Source: Pedobacter frigiditerrae (lineage in GTDB: Bacteria; Bacteroidota; Bacteroidia; Sphingobacteriales; Sphingobacteriaceae). From it: 64,000 nucleotides of DNA. The stretch is taken from the NCBI RefSeq assembly GCF_032678705.1, contig NZ_JAVTSS010000002.1, positions 1,736,001 to 1,800,000 on the forward strand. Reading direction: 5' to 3'. Positions 44,153 to 53,571 of this stretch are shown here, one piece after another. A program made the position numbers and the translations under genes. The first letter of the stretch is position 1; every line of letters begins with the position of its first letter. The notes beneath the pieces were generated by a model. The model was not told where the DNA came from. It did no database searches and saw only the letters and a list, made by a program, of their open reading frames with translations.

Positions 44153-44329
44153 CTATGTATTTTAATTGCCATTTGTTCTGGGCAAATTCTACTAAACTAA
44201 CTAGTTAAGCGCCTTATTGTTTTGATTATCATAAACCAAAAAAGAGTAGTTATAATTAATGTTTTTTGAAACCTGAAGATTTGTCAATTGTTAGTTAGCT
44301 AAAATGAACAATAAATAATTTTTAATGTG

Positions 44330-44494
44330 ATGGGAAAACAAGATAAAATCAATCAAGATGACAAACCTGTAGGTTATGGTAGTTCAATTCAATCTAGTGG
44401 TCATGGAAACAGAAGTAGGCCAAAGCAACCAACTGATAAAATTCAAATACCCGATCAGAACAGTGATCAAGAAAAGAAAGCTGAAGAAAAATAA
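44330..44494 (+). CDS. Small hydrophilic protein, 54 residues
   Basis: Frame MGKQDKINQDDKPVGYGSSI to DQEKKAEEK with an A-rich leader. It is lysine-, glutamine- and aspartate-rich without hydrophobic segments, similar in character to the proteins encoded at 25804 and 27001. Too short for a family assignment. It ends 7 bases before the convergent gene. Confidence 0.55.
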   Translation: MGKQDKINQDDKPVGYGSSIQSSGHGNRSRPKQPTDKIQIPDQNSDQEKKAEEK

Positions 44495-44501
44495 CATTAA
44501 A

Positions 44502-44801
44502 TTAATGGTCAAGTAAATTACTTAATGTTTTTTGCACTTCGGTTTTAATGGCTTCCAGAACGTTATTTGTTAATTTTAATTCCTCTTCTGCTGCGGTAGA
44601 ATCTGCTTGTTTATATTTATACAATGGCAAGCTACCAGGTATAATATCTTCAGGTTTTATAAAGTGAAGTTCATTATTTTCTTGCTTTAGGCCACCAACA
44701 ATTCCTCCAAAATAAATGATCTTATATTCATCATCCTGTGGTAAAATGGTTAATGTAATTTCTTTTCCAATATCACTAATTTTAATATTAAAGGGTTCCA
44801 T
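44502..44801 (-). CDS. Unrecognised small protein of 99 residues
   Basis: Soluble; the N-terminal half is beta-rich (MEPFNIKISDIGKEITLTIL, IIYFGGIVGGLKQENNELHF) and the C-terminal half is helical and acidic. The first half looks like a short beta-barrel or Tudor-like unit, but no family is recognised. Confidence 0.65.
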   Translation of the reverse strand: MEPFNIKISDIGKEITLTILPQDDEYKIIYFGGIVGGLKQENNELHFIKPEDIIPGSLPLYKYKQADSTAAEEELKLTNNVLEAIKTEVQKTLSNLLDH

Positions 44802-44955
44802 ATTCTCATTTTAAAGGCTAACAAAATTACTGACTACTTGTTTAAAAATTAATTTCTAAAAACTAAAATTGTATTAGGTTGTAATAAAAGGAGAGTCTTA
44901 TTATTGTTAAATTTTGTTAAAAGCCAAAGCTTAAGGTAAAAGAGATTTAAATTTG

Positions 44956-45678
44956 ATGATGGTTAAAAGAATAATCTTACTATTGTTGGTACTTGCCCCA
45001 TTTCAATTACTGGCACAGAATTTCTTAACAGGAAATATTTATGACAATGATAATAGGGCAACAAGCATAGAAGGTGCTGCCATAAAAAACTTAACAACTA
45101 AGGCCTTTACCTTAGCAGATAAAGATGGTCACTTTGCCATTACAGCAAAAATAGGTGATCTGGTTTCCTTTGGGATGGCGGGATTTCAGACAGATACAGT
45201 TTACCTAACAAATCTTTTTCCTAAGAATATTTATCTAAGGATAGCGGTTAATGATCTAAAAACAGTTGATATCAATGGTGTTAAGGTGTCTCCGATGTTA
45301 AGTGGTTTGGGGAATCCTGACAACAAGCCGCCAGTTAAACAATTAGATTACAGTAAGGAAAGGGGCGGACTGAGACTAAACTTAGGTTATGGTAAATGGC
45401 GTAAGGAAAATCTTAAAATTCAGGAGTTGGAAGAAAATGATCGTATCCAACAAGAAATAACAAAAAACTTTAATGCCGAAGCTGTAAAAGAACTACTTAA
45501 GTTTGAAGGTCCAGATGTAAAAGATTTTTTATCACTTTACAGGCCAACAGTGGATCAAGTTAAAGCAGAAAAGCCTTTCAATTATTCTTATTATATCGCT
45601 ACTGCTTACAGAGCTTGGCTTAAATTACCAGTAGATCAAAGGAAATTACCGCCATTGCCAAAGTTAAAGGGGAATTAG
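44956..45678 (+). CDS. Secreted protein with carboxypeptidase-regulatory-like domain
   Basis: 240 residues. Signal peptide VKRIILLLLVLAPFQLLAQ; the start is at ATG 44956 or 44959 rather than the TTG at 44953. Residues about 22-105 resemble the CarboxypepD_reg-like fold (LTGNIYDNDNRATSIEGAAI, AITAKIGDLVSFGMAGFQTD). The C-terminal part is charged and helical, with FEGPDVKDFLSLYRPTVDQV near residue 190. The gene at 58259-58963 is a paralogue over its whole length. Function unknown; envelope located. Confidence 0.85.
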   Translation: MMVKRIILLLLVLAPFQLLAQNFLTGNIYDNDNRATSIEGAAIKNLTTKAFTLADKDGHFAITAKIGDLVSFGMAGFQTDTVYLTNLFPKNIYLRIAVNDLKTVDINGVKVSPMLSGLGNPDNKPPVKQLDYSKERGGLRLNLGYGKWRKENLKIQELEENDRIQQEITKNFNAEAVKELLKFEGPDVKDFLSLYRPTVDQVKAEKPFNYSYYIATAYRAWLKLPVDQRKLPPLPKLKGN

Positions 45679-45902
45679 TTGTTGAGTTGGGGAGAGGTGG
45701 AGTTGTTGAGTCGATAAGGCGTGATTTGTAGAGACAAATAGTTGGGTAATTGGAAGATTGGTTAATTAATATGTTTAAATCCTCTCAACACCTTTATTAC
45801 TCCACAACTAACAATAAAGCAATTCAACAATCCAGCAATTTCTTCATCAACCAATGATACTAATGAACTAGTGAACAGCTAGTAACAATATTGCTCATTT
45901 AT
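45679..45902. repeat. Text-like low-complexity intergenic sequence
   Basis: Stretches such as GTTGTTGAGTTGGGGAGAGG and CAATTCAACAATCCAGCAAT are imperfect repeats of short related words. Similar stretches lie at 9661-9735, 20420-20534 and 59823-59865. No gene is visible. Confidence 0.5.
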
Positions 45903-45932
45903 TTGAAATTATTCAATTACCATTTACCTTTA
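45903..45932 (+). promoter_or_regulatory. Candidate promoter of the M1 peptidase gene
   Basis: TTG at 45903-45905, 19-base spacer, then TACCTTTA at 45925-45932, one base from the TAnnTTTG consensus, 18 bases before the ATG. Confidence 0.6.
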
Positions 45933-45949
45933 TCACAAAATAAACAAAC

Positions 45950-48205
45950 ATGCTTAAAATTACAACCAAACAATTTTTAATGGCTGTGGTGCTTGGTATG
46001 TGTAGCTTAACTAGCTTTGCACAAACTACAACACCCCCAGCTACAAACTATGTTCCGTCTGATGCTTTCGGACCATTATTCTATACCCAAAATGGAAACG
46101 AGTATCGCTCAGCTAGTGGTGCTCCAGGTGCTAAATATTGGCAAAACAGAGTTGATTATAACATCACGGCCAACTTAGATACCGCAAAAAATATGGTGAG
46201 TGGTACCATCACCATCACCTATAAAAACAACAGTCCAGATAAGTTACCTTATTTATGGTTGCAGTTAGACCAAAATACTTTTAAGGAAACTTCTCGTGGT
46301 TACCAAGTAACACCTTCACGTAGTCGTTATGGTGCGCAAGGCGAAAAATTTGATGGTGGTTATAAAATTGATGGTATTACTGTTTCACAAAAAGCAGCGC
46401 CAGTTAAATTTACTTCATTGGTAGAAGATACACGTATGCAAATCCGTTTAGATCAACCTATGGCAGCCAACGGCGATGTGGTTACCGTTAAAATGAATTA
46501 TTCTTACGTAGTTCCTAAAGAAGGTTCTGACAGAACAGGTCATTTGACTACCAAGAATGGAGAAATCTACGCAATTGCACAATGGTTCCCACGTATGTGT
46601 GTGTATGATGATGTAATTGGATGGAATACCTTACCTTATTGGGGTGGTGGCGAATTCTATTGCGAATATGGCGATATCAACTTCGCTATTACAGCTCCGG
46701 CAAACCATATTGTAATGGGTTCAGGAGAATTATTAAATCCACAAGAAGTATTTACTGCAGAACAATTGAAAAGATGGAATGCAGCAAAATTAAGTAATGC
46801 AACAGTACACATCCGCTCTGCTGCAGAGGTTTTAGATCCTAAATCTCGTCCTGCAGGTGCCAAGCTAACCTGGAAATTTAAAATTACCAATGCTCGTGAT
46901 GCTGCTTGGGCTTCATCAAAATCATTTATATTAGATGCTGCTCGTATCAATTTACCTAGCGGAAAAAAATCTTTGGCAGTTGATGCACATCCGGTTGAAA
47001 GTGATGGAATGGATGCTTATGGTAGAGGTGTAGAATATGTAAAAACTACAATTGAGCATTATTCGAAAATGTGGTACGAATATCCATACCCTATGGCTGT
47101 TAACGTAGCCACCAATATTGGTGGTATGGAATATCCAGGTATTGTGTTTTGTGGCTGGACTGCCAAAAAAAGTGGTGCTTGGGGTGTAATTGATCACGAA
47201 TTTGGCCATACTTGGTTCCCAATGATTGTGGGTTCTAACGAGCGTAAATACGGATGGATGGACGAAGGTTTTAATACCTTTATCAATGGTATTTCTCAAG
47301 CAGAATTTAACAAGGGAGAATACAAGCCAGCTCGTCCAACTAACATGAATGCCATTGGTAAAAACAACATTGGTAATTCACGTTTTGAAAACATCATGTT
47401 AATGCCAGATGGAATGCAGGAAGCTAACATCGGTATCAATTTATACAGTAAACCAGGATGGGGATTAAATATCCTACGTGATCAGATTTTAGGAAAAGAC
47501 CGTTTTGATTACGCTTTTAGACAATACATTAAAAACTGGGCATTTAAACATCCAACACCTACAGACTTTTTCCGTTCTATGGAAAATGGGGCAGGAGAAG
47601 ATTTAGCTTGGTTCTGGAGAGGTTGGTTCTTAAACAATTGGAAAAGCGACCAAGGTTTAGGTAATGTAAAAGCTGTAATGAAAGATGGTAAAATTGAAGC
47701 TTACACCATCCAAGTTAAAAATTTGGAGAAATTACCAATGCCTATCATTTTACAAATCACTACTAAAAGCGGTAAAAAAGACATCGTAAAAGTTCCTGTA
47801 GATGTTTGGATGAAAAACACTACTTGGTCGGTTCGTTACCCAACAACAGAAGAAATTACAGGCGTTTTAATCGACCCTGATAAAGTTTTACCTGATGGGA
47901 ACCCTGATAACAATACATGGAATGCGGATGGTGCCTCAGCTGCTGCTACAACACCTCCAGCTAATTTGGATGTCTTTGTAGGTAATTACTCAAATCCGGA
48001 AGCGCCAATTAAAATTGCCATTACTAAAGCGAATGGTGGTTTAATGGCTCAGTTAGGTACACAACCTGCTTTTGCCTTAAAATTCTCTTCGGGTACAACT
48101 TTTGTATTTGAGCAAGGAAATTTAGAGTTTACTTTTAACGCTGCTAAAAACGAAATGACATTGTCTGCACAAGGACAAGATTTTGTTTTTACAAAAGATA
48201 AGTAA
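45950..48205 (+). CDS. Secreted M1-family zinc aminopeptidase
   Basis: 751 residues. Signal peptide to about residue 25 (SLTSFAQ). The zinc site is complete: His416-Glu417-x-x-His420 in DHEFGHTWFP and Glu439 in WMDEGFNTF, with the canonical 18-residue gap. The substrate-binding GAMEN motif is replaced by GGMEYPG. A long C-terminal part with a beta-rich end domain (about 665-751) follows. It cleaves N-terminal residues from peptides, probably in the periplasm or at the surface. It ends at a strong terminator and stands next to the left repeat of the immunity array. Confidence 0.93.
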   Translation: MLKITTKQFLMAVVLGMCSLTSFAQTTTPPATNYVPSDAFGPLFYTQNGNEYRSASGAPGAKYWQNRVDYNITANLDTAKNMVSGTITITYKNNSPDKLPYLWLQLDQNTFKETSRGYQVTPSRSRYGAQGEKFDGGYKIDGITVSQKAAPVKFTSLVEDTRMQIRLDQPMAANGDVVTVKMNYSYVVPKEGSDRTGHLTTKNGEIYAIAQWFPRMCVYDDVIGWNTLPYWGGGEFYCEYGDINFAITAPANHIVMGSGELLNPQEVFTAEQLKRWNAAKLSNATVHIRSAAEVLDPKSRPAGAKLTWKFKITNARDAAWASSKSFILDAARINLPSGKKSLAVDAHPVESDGMDAYGRGVEYVKTTIEHYSKMWYEYPYPMAVNVATNIGGMEYPGIVFCGWTAKKSGAWGVIDHEFGHTWFPMIVGSNERKYGWMDEGFNTFINGISQAEFNKGEYKPARPTNMNAIGKNNIGNSRFENIMLMPDGMQEANIGINLYSKPGWGLNILRDQILGKDRFDYAFRQYIKNWAFKHPTPTDFFRSMENGAGEDLAWFWRGWFLNNWKSDQGLGNVKAVMKDGKIEAYTIQVKNLEKLPMPIILQITTKSGKKDIVKVPVDVWMKNTTWSVRYPTTEEITGVLIDPDKVLPDGNPDNNTWNADGASAAATTPPANLDVFVGNYSNPEAPIKIAITKANGGLMAQLGTQPAFALKFSSGTTFVFEQGNLEFTFNAAKNEMTLSAQGQDFVFTKDK

Positions 48206-48230
48206 CTTCACTTACGAAGTTTTAAACCGT

Positions 48231-48268
48231 AAAAAGGTCCTGCAGATTATGTCTGTAGGACCTTTTTT
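48231..48268 (+). terminator. Strong terminator of the M1 peptidase gene
   Basis: A 16-bp stem (48231-48246 with 48252-48267, containing GGTCCTGCAGA / TCTGTAGGACC with one G-U pair), A and T tracts on both sides. Confidence 0.9.
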
Positions 48269-48332
48269 GTAAACAGCATTTGGTCTTTTCTGTTCTTCAA
48301 TAGGAATCCCGTATTGGACCGACCTTTGTTTA

Positions 48333-48357
48333 CTCATAGTGTGGAAATTTCGACCTA
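48333..48357 (+). repeat. Left 25-bp direct repeat flanking the immunity array
   Basis: CTCATAGTGTGGAAATTTCG followed by ACCTA. The copy at 56610-56634 differs at 2 of 25 positions. Both copies are intergenic, in the same orientation, at the outer edges of the 8.2 kb gene array. Confidence 0.75.
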
Positions 48358-48476
48358 AGGAATTATTTCTCATCAGCTAAATGGATGTAGAATGCTTGTT
48401 TTGGCTTTGGTATTAAAATTGAAAATATCATTTTATGTTTTTGCTAATAAGTAAACACATTTTAACCAAATAACTA

Positions 48477-49607
48477 ATGATTAACCTCGAACAAAAAAAT
48501 AACAAAAATCCATACTTTGAAATCTTAAATATAAGCAAGGGAAAAACCGTCATCTGCTCTTCTTTTTTCGATGAAAATAAATTGATTTTAACCGATTGGA
48601 AAGGAAATGTCTGGTGTACAAATATTGATACTCAAGCTAGGGAATGGGAAATAAATGTAAATAAGCCAATCCTCTTCGAGCTTATTTCTTACCAGCAAAA
48701 GCTTTATGCATGCAATGAAAATTCATTGTTTGAGATTGACAAGGAAACAGGTCATTTTAAAGAGCTTTTAAAATTCACTGTGGCTTGCTCAGTGGTTCAT
48801 AAAAACAACAAGGTGTACCTTAACGAAAGAAGTAAAAAAGGCCCCAATACCACGGGACGGATTATTGAAATAGACCTTGATGATTTGAGCATTATCGTGT
48901 TGAAAGAAGAAAAAGAGAAATCTACCTATGGGGCGCTCAATAGAAAAGAAATTGTAGTAACAGAAAAGGAAGTTATTTTTTATGCTGACAGGGCAATTTA
49001 CAAGTACAGTATAGCAGACAAGGTAATTGAACAAATTTATCACAACGCTGAAATTGAAAGTAGAATAAAGGGAATGATGATGCTTAATGATAGTTTGCTC
49101 TTTGTACCAGGAGTGAAAAATAAACAGGCTGGAACAGGTTATTTTCCACAGAACCCAAACTTGAATTCTATTTTTATCAAGGAGCTAAATGCTGAAGCCG
49201 AGCCAATAGATAAGACTATCGTTTCTACAACAGTGCCGTTTATTGGCAATTTTTTAGCTATTAACCATACAGAAAGTATAGCTACTTATGGTGGGTATGT
49301 GTTTTTCCATCGCAATAATTATCTCACATTAAAAGAAGTACCCCAAAGAAATATTACAGGTCAGGATGGATGGCTTTTTAAAAATGGGAAGGAAGCTTTT
49401 CTTCTGGAACCCACTTCTTTTAATAACGAAGAGAAACAACAAGGTTTTAGACTTTATCATATAAAAAATGATAACCTCGAATTACTAGAAGAATTTATAA
49501 CAAATAAACTTGGTAAAAATTACAGGGAACCAGAATTTGATTTCTTCAAAAACTACATCGTTGTTAGATGTGATGGACAAGCATACCTGTTAAAAAAATA
49601 TAGCTAA
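48477..49607 (+). CDS. Unrecognised beta-propeller-like protein
   Basis: 376 residues, no signal peptide. Repeating beta-hairpin units of about 45 residues can be seen (NKLILTDWKGNVWCTNIDTQ, QKLYACNENSLFEIDKETGH, KVYLNERSKKGPNTTGRIIE, NNKVYLN), typical of a WD/PQQ-like propeller. No family recognised. It is the first gene of the array, 9 bases ahead of a secreted protein; it might be a cytoplasmic partner or immunity factor, which is guesswork. Confidence 0.7.
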   Translation: MINLEQKNNKNPYFEILNISKGKTVICSSFFDENKLILTDWKGNVWCTNIDTQAREWEINVNKPILFELISYQQKLYACNENSLFEIDKETGHFKELLKFTVACSVVHKNNKVYLNERSKKGPNTTGRIIEIDLDDLSIIVLKEEKEKSTYGALNRKEIVVTEKEVIFYADRAIYKYSIADKVIEQIYHNAEIESRIKGMMMLNDSLLFVPGVKNKQAGTGYFPQNPNLNSIFIKELNAEAEPIDKTIVSTTVPFIGNFLAINHTESIATYGGYVFFHRNNYLTLKEVPQRNITGQDGWLFKNGKEAFLLEPTSFNNEEKQQGFRLYHIKNDNLELLEEFITNKLGKNYREPEFDFFKNYIVVRCDGQAYLLKKYS

Positions 49608-49615
49608 TAAAAAAG

Positions 49616-50131
49616 ATGAACCATTCTGTTAAAAGATACTTTATAGCTTTTTTAGTCTTTACTTTCTTTATAGAAGCGGTAAATGCACAAACAAAAAGTG
49701 CCAAAAAAATAAAGCAAGTAAAATCAACTTGTTTTCATCACTATGTAGAAGAGGATGTAACCAAAGACAGTGTTACATTTCCTAGATTGTCCTCTCATCT
49801 ACTTGGTTACACATTTAAGGGAAAAGCATTGCTGACCACCATTACCAATTATTTTAAGCATAATATTTCTATGAAAGAATGGCTATCGCTCAATGATAGA
49901 AAACCAAACAAGGATATACTCATCCAATCTAAGTTGGTTGATGTATCTGGAAGTGTAAAAATAGTTGGGAATACTTTAATCTTCAAAGCAGACAAATCAG
50001 CTTCTCAAAAAACATTTTTAATAGAAAAAGCTACAGATGGCAGCATCAGCAAACTGATTGATAAATTAACCAAGGAGGTTTATCTGCCTTCAATTTGCAG
50101 GCCTGGTTCTAAGATTTTAACCCAATATTAA
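49616..50131 (+). CDS. Secreted protein of unknown function, 171 residues
   Basis: Signal peptide YFIAFLVFTFFIEAVNAQ then a basic segment (KSAKKIKQVKSTCFHHYVEE). The mature part is mixed alpha/beta with two Cys (CFHHY near 39, ICRPGS near 162). No family recognised. Positioned between the propeller-like gene and a frameshifted gene, with short spacers on both sides. Confidence 0.7.
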   Translation: MNHSVKRYFIAFLVFTFFIEAVNAQTKSAKKIKQVKSTCFHHYVEEDVTKDSVTFPRLSSHLLGYTFKGKALLTTITNYFKHNISMKEWLSLNDRKPNKDILIQSKLVDVSGSVKIVGNTLIFKADKSASQKTFLIEKATDGSISKLIDKLTKEVYLPSICRPGSKILTQY

Positions 50132-50148
50132 ATTTTAGGTTTTTAGAA

Positions 50149-50540
50149 ATGGAAGAACAAATCATCAATAGGAAGACCGATTTTACAAAGCCAGAAGAGG
50201 TGGTACTAAACTTTATTACGTCGGCAAAAATGCTAATGAAAAAAGAGAACACTGTTAATAAAGAACAACTGGCTTTGGCAATCATCCATTTTTATACCGC
50301 ATTTAAGTTTCACCCTTACATAAATCATATTTATGAGTTGATAAAATTAAACACATCAAGGAAATTGAAAAAACGGTTGAAATCACACAGACAGAAAAAC
50401 ACATTTACACACAAGCCATCCGTAATTTGATACCTGTTGGTCTTTGGAAATTACAATTGAAAAACAATGGCTGGAAGATAAAAGAAATTCAGCTTCAAAG
50501 AGGTGTGGATAGCTTTTCTACTTTATTTATTTCGAAATGA
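50149..50540 (+). pseudogene. Frameshifted small gene of the immunity array
   Basis: The frame from ATG 50149 reads MEEQIINRKTDFTKPEEVVL to HPYINHIYEL and then shifts into a basic, unlikely tail ending at 50430. From about 50338 another frame continues naturally, DKIKHIKEIEKTVEITQTEK to DSFSTLFISK, ending in TGA 50538-50540, which overlaps the next ATG as ATGA. One lost T (GAGTTTGAT to GAGTTGAT near 50336) would explain the shift. The repaired protein would be about 130 residues. Family not recognised. Confidence 0.7.
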
Positions 50541-50986
50541 AAGCACAATATTTAACAGAAATTGAATTACCGATTTGGGCAGACCCACAAGGAGACCTGA
50601 TGTTAGAAAAATCAAGAGATGATTGCCATGTATACTTTGATTGCTGGGAAGATAATAAACCTACTTATGCTAATTACATCGGCAAAATAATTTTTGAGAA
50701 TGCTTGGGCTGTAAAATCTTTGGACATTGAATATTATGATATTTTCCCTATTGAAGACTGGAAATATAAATCATCAATCTGCGTGGTAGAAAATTCTTGT
50801 TGGCTGGATGAAATGATACAGGTTAGGACCAGGCATTATAACAATTGGACAAAATGGAAAGATAAAAATTACAGGCACTTTCATTGCAAGGGGCACGACA
50901 ACTACTTCGACATTATTGCAGAAAATTATAAAGTTGAAAAAGTATTAAAGAAAGATGTTGAACACTATGAAAAACTTTGGAGATAA
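50537..50986 (+). CDS. Unrecognised 149-residue protein, immunity-like
   Basis: Soluble, rich in Trp, Tyr and Asp (FDCWEDNKPTYANYIGKIIF, VENSCWLDEMIQVRTRHYNN), a composition common in immunity proteins with beta-sheet folds. The ATGA overlap with the upstream frameshifted gene and a one-base overlap with the next gene show translational coupling. Function inferred only from the context. Confidence 0.75.
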   Translation: MKAQYLTEIELPIWADPQGDLMLEKSRDDCHVYFDCWEDNKPTYANYIGKIIFENAWAVKSLDIEYYDIFPIEDWKYKSSICVVENSCWLDEMIQVRTRHYNNWTKWKDKNYRHFHCKGHDNYFDIIAENYKVEKVLKKDVEHYEKLWR

Positions 50987-51303
50987 TGATACAAGACATC
51001 ATTGCACTATATAAAAATCATCCAACTATAATGGATATCAACCAAGAGTTGGACTTGATGAAAATATTGCAACAATTACAGCCGAAGCAAATTATAACAG
51101 ATAAAAATGATTTCTTTTTTCTACTTAACCAATTAGATACTTCTCATATTGGGGGAGGTATTTTTGAGGTGAAAAGTGATAACTACATACATTTTAAAGA
51201 GTTCTCCATTTGGTTAAGAAGTTTGAAAACACATTTGATAGCTGAGCAGGAAATACTGGAAAGTTATGCTCAGGATTTGGAAGCTGTCTTTAAAATCAAT
51301 TGA
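50986..51303 (+). CDS. Unrecognised 105-residue protein, immunity-like
   Basis: Start at ATG 50986, overlapping the previous TAA by one base; the frame from 50977 would use a TTG. Mainly helical with an acidic C-terminus (EQEILESYAQDLEAVFKIN). No family recognised. Context suggests an immunity protein. Confidence 0.7.
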   Translation: MIQDIIALYKNHPTIMDINQELDLMKILQQLQPKQIITDKNDFFFLLNQLDTSHIGGGIFEVKSDNYIHFKEFSIWLRSLKTHLIAEQEILESYAQDLEAVFKIN

Positions 51304-51342
51304 ATACAAAATATAAGCACAACAAATTTTATCAAAAAAATA

Positions 51343-51996
51343 ATGATAGATATTTCAGAAGAAGAGCAATTATGGAAATTATCAAAATATCCCGCTAGTT
51401 TCTATCGGCTTTTTGGATTTATACTTAATCATTACGGCGGAACATTCAATTCTAGTCATTCGGTTCTCCAAACATTTACTTATGCCCTAAATGATTTATG
51501 GGAAAAAGCAAAGGCAGATAATCTTGCTAAGATATGTACCGTATTTTTTAGTGAAACCAATTTGACGGATGATTTAAATGTAACAACAGCAACCAACGAA
51601 TTTGAACAGAAAATCACACTGACATTTATCTCCGGTAATATTTGTGATTACCTAAAAGCAATTGAATATGATAAAGAAACAGAATTATTTATTCCCTTAT
51701 TTAAGCCTCCTTTCGGAACAATTGCATTGGCAAAAAACCAAAGAATAGAATTTTTAACAGGCATCTATCTTAACCACCATAGAGACGAAGCAACTTGGAT
51801 TTTTTACAATAATTATCAAAAAATGATTTTGGCACATCAATTTATGGTCGATTTAGCAGAGGAAGAAGATGAAATAAAGGTTACCTCAAAGTTTATGACA
51901 CCAAATTGCCATATCATCACACTAAATAAAGACGGGGAATTGTGGCAGGAAATCGAAAGCGTCATTATAAAAAGAGGATATCAATTAATACAGTAA
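51343..51996 (+). CDS. Unrecognised 217-residue protein, immunity-like
   Basis: Soluble alpha/beta protein, MIDISEEEQLWKLSKYPASF to KRGYQLIQ, with FKPPFGTIALAKNQRIEFLT and the acidic LAEEEDEIKVTSK segment. No motif recognised. It lies 10 bases before the next gene. Confidence 0.7.
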   Translation: MIDISEEEQLWKLSKYPASFYRLFGFILNHYGGTFNSSHSVLQTFTYALNDLWEKAKADNLAKICTVFFSETNLTDDLNVTTATNEFEQKITLTFISGNICDYLKAIEYDKETELFIPLFKPPFGTIALAKNQRIEFLTGIYLNHHRDEATWIFYNNYQKMILAHQFMVDLAEEEDEIKVTSKFMTPNCHIITLNKDGELWQEIESVIIKRGYQLIQ

Positions 51997-52006
51997 AAAT
52001 TCAACA

Positions 52007-52534
52007 ATGTCGATATTTAACTTTTTCAAAAAGAAAAAAACGGTAGATTTTCATACCCCAAAATTATGTTTAACAGAAATTCCCGTTGCTATTACAAAGC
52101 AAATCGACAACATCAATTGGTCAACATTTGAAACGGCTTACGGAAATGCAGAAAAAACAACTCCGTTTTACCTTAAAAACCTTTTTTGTAAGGATATGGA
52201 AATAGCGATGGATGCAACCCATCAATTGTGGTGTTCGTTATGTCATCAACACGCTTTTATTTCTTCGGCTTCCTTACCGTCTTATGATATTTTAAAAATC
52301 GGGTTGTTAGAGCTGGATGATTTATTGAAAGTAGAACTGCTGGATATTTTTCAGGGATTTGCATATTGTTCCAGCCCAACCTTCAGCAATGCCCTAAGAG
52401 AACCTTGGGAATTACAACTACGTGAAAAATTAGCAAATGATAAACAACTGTTTGAAGATTTTACGAAGCATAAAGATGAAGTTATCGTATGCTTTGCAGA
52501 AAGAATTATTGATGCCTTAACAAACGAAAATTAA
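52007..52534 (+). CDS. Unrecognised 175-residue protein, immunity-like
   Basis: Starts MSIFNFFKKKKTVDFHTPKL. The middle (SLPSYDILKIGLLELDDLLK) and end are helical and recall HEAT-like or SMI1-like immunity proteins only loosely. After its TAA, the gap 52535-52676 contains a short frame MLVKRAECFDFLPKPK to TKE whose TGA overlaps the next ATG (ATGA), probably the tail of a lost gene. Confidence 0.7.
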   Translation: MSIFNFFKKKKTVDFHTPKLCLTEIPVAITKQIDNINWSTFETAYGNAEKTTPFYLKNLFCKDMEIAMDATHQLWCSLCHQHAFISSASLPSYDILKIGLLELDDLLKVELLDIFQGFAYCSSPTFSNALREPWELQLREKLANDKQLFEDFTKHKDEVIVCFAERIIDALTNEN

Positions 52535-52676
52535 ACACTATCCTGTATAATCGCTGAAGATGCTTTAAAAGGTGAAAAATCGAAGTACGGATAATGTTAG
52601 TAAAACGAGCAGAATGCTTCGATTTTTTGCCAAAACCCAAAGCTCCAAGATATTTTACACCCTCCAAAACTAAAGA

Positions 52677-53081
52677 ATGACTTATAAATATCAAGACCTA
52701 TTAGACCAACTAGACCGTGAGGGAAAATTAGAATTTGGGAATGAGCAACAAGTACGACTTGTGATGTTAAAATTATGTGGTTTAGTTGAACATTTGTTCG
52801 ACAGCCAGACCAAGGAAATATTCAAATCTGCAAAATCAGGCTACCCTATAATAGATAAGGACATTGCAGAATTGTACAATAAGCTAAATGAAATCGGCGA
52901 CTATCAAAATGCAAACTATAATGCGATAAAAGTTCTACTCAGCAGCATCAAAAAACCACTACAAGAAAATGAAGATAATGATTTACTATTCCCATTAGAT
53001 TATTGCATTGAATTTTGCCTGCTTGCTGATGGTAGCATAACCGACAAACATATTATTGACATTTTAAATGAAATAAAATGA
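52677..53081 (+). CDS. Unrecognised 134-residue protein, immunity-like
   Basis: Helical protein MTYKYQDLLDQLDREGKLEF with NEIGDYQNANYNAIKVLLSS and LDYCIEFCLLADGS. The first codon overlaps the stop of a vestigial upstream frame. No family recognised. Confidence 0.7.
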   Translation: MTYKYQDLLDQLDREGKLEFGNEQQVRLVMLKLCGLVEHLFDSQTKEIFKSAKSGYPIIDKDIAELYNKLNEIGDYQNANYNAIKVLLSSIKKPLQENEDNDLLFPLDYCIEFCLLADGSITDKHIIDILNEIK

Positions 53082-53121
53082 GGAAAGCTTTGATAGCCTA
53101 TTTAAAAAATAAACGACAAAT

Positions 53122-53511
53122 ATGACAAACTGGATGAACCAACCTCAAAATTTATTTGCAAAAGATGAAACAGCTTTTTTTTGCATACAACTAGAAATCA
53201 GACCAAGTTTTGGAGCAAATGACTTAATGCGGTTGATAGAAAAAAAGCAAGGTTGTTTGTTTTTTGAATATGCAGACCAAAAAATTGAATTGAACATTCA
53301 ATTAAAGAATGAATTGCTTCAATTACTAAAAGGCATTGACCTTTCTGTGCCACCTAAACCAGCAATGGGAGTTGACGGAACTTTTTTTGAACTGAGTGTT
53401 TATAGTCTTTGGAATAAATTTAGTTTCAACTGGTGGGGCGATGATGTAGATGAAAATTGGCAACCCTTGCTACGTTTAAAAGAGAAAATAGTAGCATTAA
53501 AAAGAGTATAG
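53122..53511 (+). CDS. Unrecognised 129-residue protein, immunity-like
   Basis: The C-terminal pattern VDGTFFELSVYSLWNKFSFN then WWGDDVDENWQPLLRLKEKI is like that of several immunity proteins in which a DG(T)xYEL strand is followed by a Trp-rich segment and a final helix. No numbered family is assigned. Confidence 0.7.
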   Translation: MTNWMNQPQNLFAKDETAFFCIQLEIRPSFGANDLMRLIEKKQGCLFFEYADQKIELNIQLKNELLQLLKGIDLSVPPKPAMGVDGTFFELSVYSLWNKFSFNWWGDDVDENWQPLLRLKEKIVALKRV

Positions 53512-53571
53512 CAACAGAAATTTATAACCGCATAAGACAAATAATAACAGATACAATAAAAGCATTTAAAA

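Noticed and set aside
52535..52676. A separate small gene (28 codons) before 52677
   Set aside because: Only a short frame with an ATGA overlap; too short to call and more likely a remnant.
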